From: Didymodactylos carnosus
Lineage: Eukaryota > Rotifera > Eurotatoria > Philodinida > Philodinidae
Direction: 5' to 3'
DNA: 31,986 bases
Assembly (NCBI GenBank): GCA_905250885.1
Contig: CAJNOQ010001411.1
Location: 1 to 31,986, forward strand
Every line of letters starts with the position of its first letter. Within the stretch, counting starts at the first letter, position 1. Made by a program: the position numbers and the translations under genes. This document shows positions 29,806-31,986 of the stretch, piece after piece. The notes under the pieces were generated by a model that was given only the letters and a program-made list of their open reading frames with translations, was not told the DNA's origin and searched no databases.

Positions 29806-29813
29806 GACTAAAA
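29806..29813. repeat. Right 8-bp target-site duplication of the hAT element
   Basis: GACTAAAA directly follows the terminus CACATCTCTA and is identical to the left copy at 27545-27552. Confidence 0.85.
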
Positions 29814-29882
29814 TAGATGTTGCATAAAGAGAAGTAAGCGTTTTGCGCCAATAACACACGCTGAAGTGCCCGATAGCCAGTA

Positions 29883-29915
29883 GTTCCATTTTGTAGATCA
29901 TCTACAAAATGGAAC
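29883..29915. repeat. 33-bp near-perfect palindrome
   Basis: GTTCCATTTTGTAGAT is followed almost at once by its reverse complement, leaving one mismatch at the centre. It is intergenic, just outside the hAT nest. It could be the scar of a foldback element. Confidence 0.7.
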
Positions 29916-30276
29916 GTTATCGAGCCCATACATTAATAATGTATTGGTCTATCGATGTGAATAGTCTTTGGGCGTTTTAACTGGAAGTGTTTGTTAAAAA
30001 GCAACAGAAAAATTCAAACGTAAATTTCAATCATTTTCAAATGCGCCTAGTTTATTTTACAAATAACCCGATCGTTGTAGGTATTACAAAATTTGAGAAG
30101 ACATTATCGTGTGAACACTCGCTTCCTTGCATCACTGACAACATGAAGTAGCTTTAATAAATATTTTCGCAGTTTCACAAGATCTTCTCTTGCAAAAAGT
30201 TGCATGTCGTAACAACTTTATAAAAGAATTGACAGTTATGAAATGTGATTTAATAATGATAGAATATAATAATGGG

Positions 30277-31496
30277 TTAGTTCGTCGTCGCATCAGTGAG
30301 CTGTATTGGAATGTGTGAAGACTTCCATAATATATCATTGATGAAGACATCGACTATAAAACTATCTGACAGAGAACAGGAGTTATAGTGAACAATACTG
30401 ACTGTGGCTGGGACATATTCATTGGGTTTCAGCTAGAAAAGTCACAAAAACAAATACAATTTAACATTCTTTTGACGTGAGTTTTAAGTTACTTACATTT
30501 TTTATCACAACTTGATTCGAATTTAAGCATTTAATATCTTTCGTTGGTCGGAATACAAATTTCAATTCAGCTAATGAATAATGACAACAAATGCATAAAT
30601 TAATATGAATTATAGAACAATTTTTATCCTCAGTTGAATTGTTTAAGATTTTCGTAAATTGCCAATAACAAATATATGCATCCTTAACAATGACGCCTAC
30701 TTTTGCTTCGATGTCATCGCTAGATAAATTCCATTCGATCGGAATATGGAAGAATTTATCCTACTTGAGTTAAAGACAAACAACATGAGAAATAATACAT
30801 CTTCACAGGGAATTTTTTTGCCTAACTGAATAAAAAGCGGCTATTAGAAAGTTTTGCAACTTTAATTCTAATAAAGAAAGGATACACTCGTTTTATCTGA
30901 AAATTCAATGAATTGTGGTAGCTTCTCGCGTATCATGTTAATCAATTCATTTTTTTCGGTACAGAACTCTTTTATTTCAATCTTTTCTCTAGTTAGATAA
31001 TATTGATTAGATGAATGTGGTTGGAACTCTATTCTTTTATCTTCGTCCATTAAATAGACACTTTCCAATAAGAGGCTGTTAATCTCACAACACATTTTAA
31101 ATGTTGAATCACTAAAAACAAAGATGACAAAATCAATGAGCATTCTTCAACAATTCTGTTGTTAGAAGAGAAATAAGAATCGTGCCTAGCATATTAGCAA
31201 AAGTAGAAAGCAAAAAAGGAGAATTTTAACAAACATAAACCACTGTTATATACTTTTCTGGTTCAATTTCATTGACAATAACTGTAAGAGTTGGTGAATA
31301 TTCTAGTTTTATTTCAATATTTTCTTGTCGATAATAATAATTTGTCAATGGTTCTGTATTGGAATATTTTATGCGAATTTCTGAGTTCAATTTCTATAAT
31401 CAACAACAACATAAAAAAAAAGATTTAGTATTATACAACTGCACACAAAGTTATTCATCCACCTTAGTTTTCGATTTATCTTGTTGATCATAATAG
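30277..31496 (-). CDS. Unrecognised beta-strand-rich protein, 3' part only
   Basis: Five exons in consistent phase: 31463-31496, 31254-31393, 30886-31111, 30497-30760, 30277-30432, ending at a stop at 30277-30279. They encode about 272 residues. The first visible exon starts in mid-codon, so the gene continues upstream, beyond a repeat-bearing intron and probably beyond the window. No signal peptide, membrane segment or catalytic motif is visible. Alternating hydrophobic patterns (IEIKLEYSPTLTVIVNEIE, ATVSIVHYNSC, FIVDVFINDILW) suggest stacked beta-sandwich domains of the kind seen in trafficking scaffolds such as TRAPP subunits, but I do not recognise the family. Confidence 0.6.
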
Positions 31497-31583
31497 CTGA
31501 AACAAATCTAAGAAATGATTTGAATAGATGGAAGAGTTTTCAATCTGATGTGGCGCATATAAAGATTTCATCAGAATTTTTTC

Positions 31584-31877
31584 TAGGGAGAAAAAGCAGC
31601 TCTCGGTACCATCAGGAACGCAATGGAACTCAGTGAAGGTGAGTGGAACACAAAGGAACCCTGTGGAGCTGCCGCCAGCTCCACAGTTCCGGTGGTACTA
31701 GATGGCTCCATGTGAGTTCCAATAAGCTCCAGTGAGTTCCATTCAGTTCCACTTAGCACCAGCGAGTTCCAGAGGGTGAGAGTTCATTGGAACTGAATGG
31801 AACTGAGTGAAGCTGCTTGGAACTCATGTGGAGCCATCTGGTTCCACCGGAGCTATGGAGCTGCTTTTTCCCCCTAG
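31584..31877. repeat. Foldback element with GTTCCA/TGGAAC sub-repeats
   Basis: Begins TAGGGAGAAAAAGCAGCTC and ends with the complement of TAGGGGGAAAAAGCAGCTC. Inside are many short units such as TGGAACTGAG and their complements GAGTTCCA, arranged as blocks of opposite orientation. It is GC-richer than its surroundings. Flanks (GAATTTTTTC and GAAGTTTTC) are similar but not identical. It lies in the intron upstream of 31496. Confidence 0.8.
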
Positions 31878-31986
31878 GAAGTTTTCGTAACTTGGATCTC
31901 TGAACAACTTAAACTTTAGAAAATCAAGTTCGACTGAGAAACTTTTTGCAAATAACTTCATCTTATAAAGCAAACGTCTCTAAGTT

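Overview
Eukaryotic, AT-rich, intron-dense DNA. Most introns are 45-70 nt with GT..AG borders, coding exons are small, and the genes are ordinary animal ones: lysosomal-type beta-hexosaminidase, a diaphanous-class formin, a centrosomal-type protein and a chitin-binding membrane protein. Base composition, short introns and dense small repeats fit a small invertebrate, most likely a rotifer (bdelloid or relative). That assignment is an inference, not something the sequence proves. I see no bacterial genes, rRNA, tRNA, CRISPR array or intact transposase.

Layout. 1-1.5 kb: AT-rich DNA with no gene. 1.57-5.68 kb (+): a GH20 beta-hexosaminidase in 13 coding exons, with a diverged second copy of its signal-peptide exon upstream; introns carry a palindrome-rich element and a 122-bp hairpin. 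6.23-10.80 kb (+): a probable single-pass membrane protein with a long basic cytoplasmic part containing an AT-hook, a Thr-rich stalk, four cysteine-rich modules each on its own exon, and a C-terminal chitin-binding domain; it could be two genes. 10.8-13.3 kb: gene-poor. 13.3-21.2 kb (-): a diaphanous-related formin in at least 25 exons with GBD, FH3, FH1, FH2 and DAD; its FH1 is a 33-nt minisatellite, one intron appears to be GC-AG, and a large intron holds a roughly 750-bp foldback repeat. 22.5-25.2 kb (-): a 634-residue protein with an ALMS-like C-terminus and TQT-type motifs, plus an orphan terminal exon. 25.2-30.3 kb: gene-free and repeat-rich. 30.3-31.5 kb (-): the 3' part of an unrecognised beta-rich protein that runs off the window, with a foldback repeat in its upstream intron.

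The clearest discovery is a nest of mobile elements at 27.5-29.8 kb. A decayed hAT transposon with an exact 8-bp target duplication (GACTAAAA) carries a 718-bp hAT-type MITE (its own exact 8-bp duplication, GGTGCGTA) and a palindromic element related to the one in the hexosaminidase intron. That second element is itself interrupted by a 493-bp foldback element. A frameshifted BED zinc-finger fragment of the hAT transposase remains.

The genes do not form a pathway. Formin and the ALMS-like protein both act on the cytoskeleton or centrosome, and hexosaminidase and the chitin-binding protein both relate to N-acetylhexosamine polymers, but I see no evidence that these pairs are functionally linked. 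I found no clear new multi-gene system.
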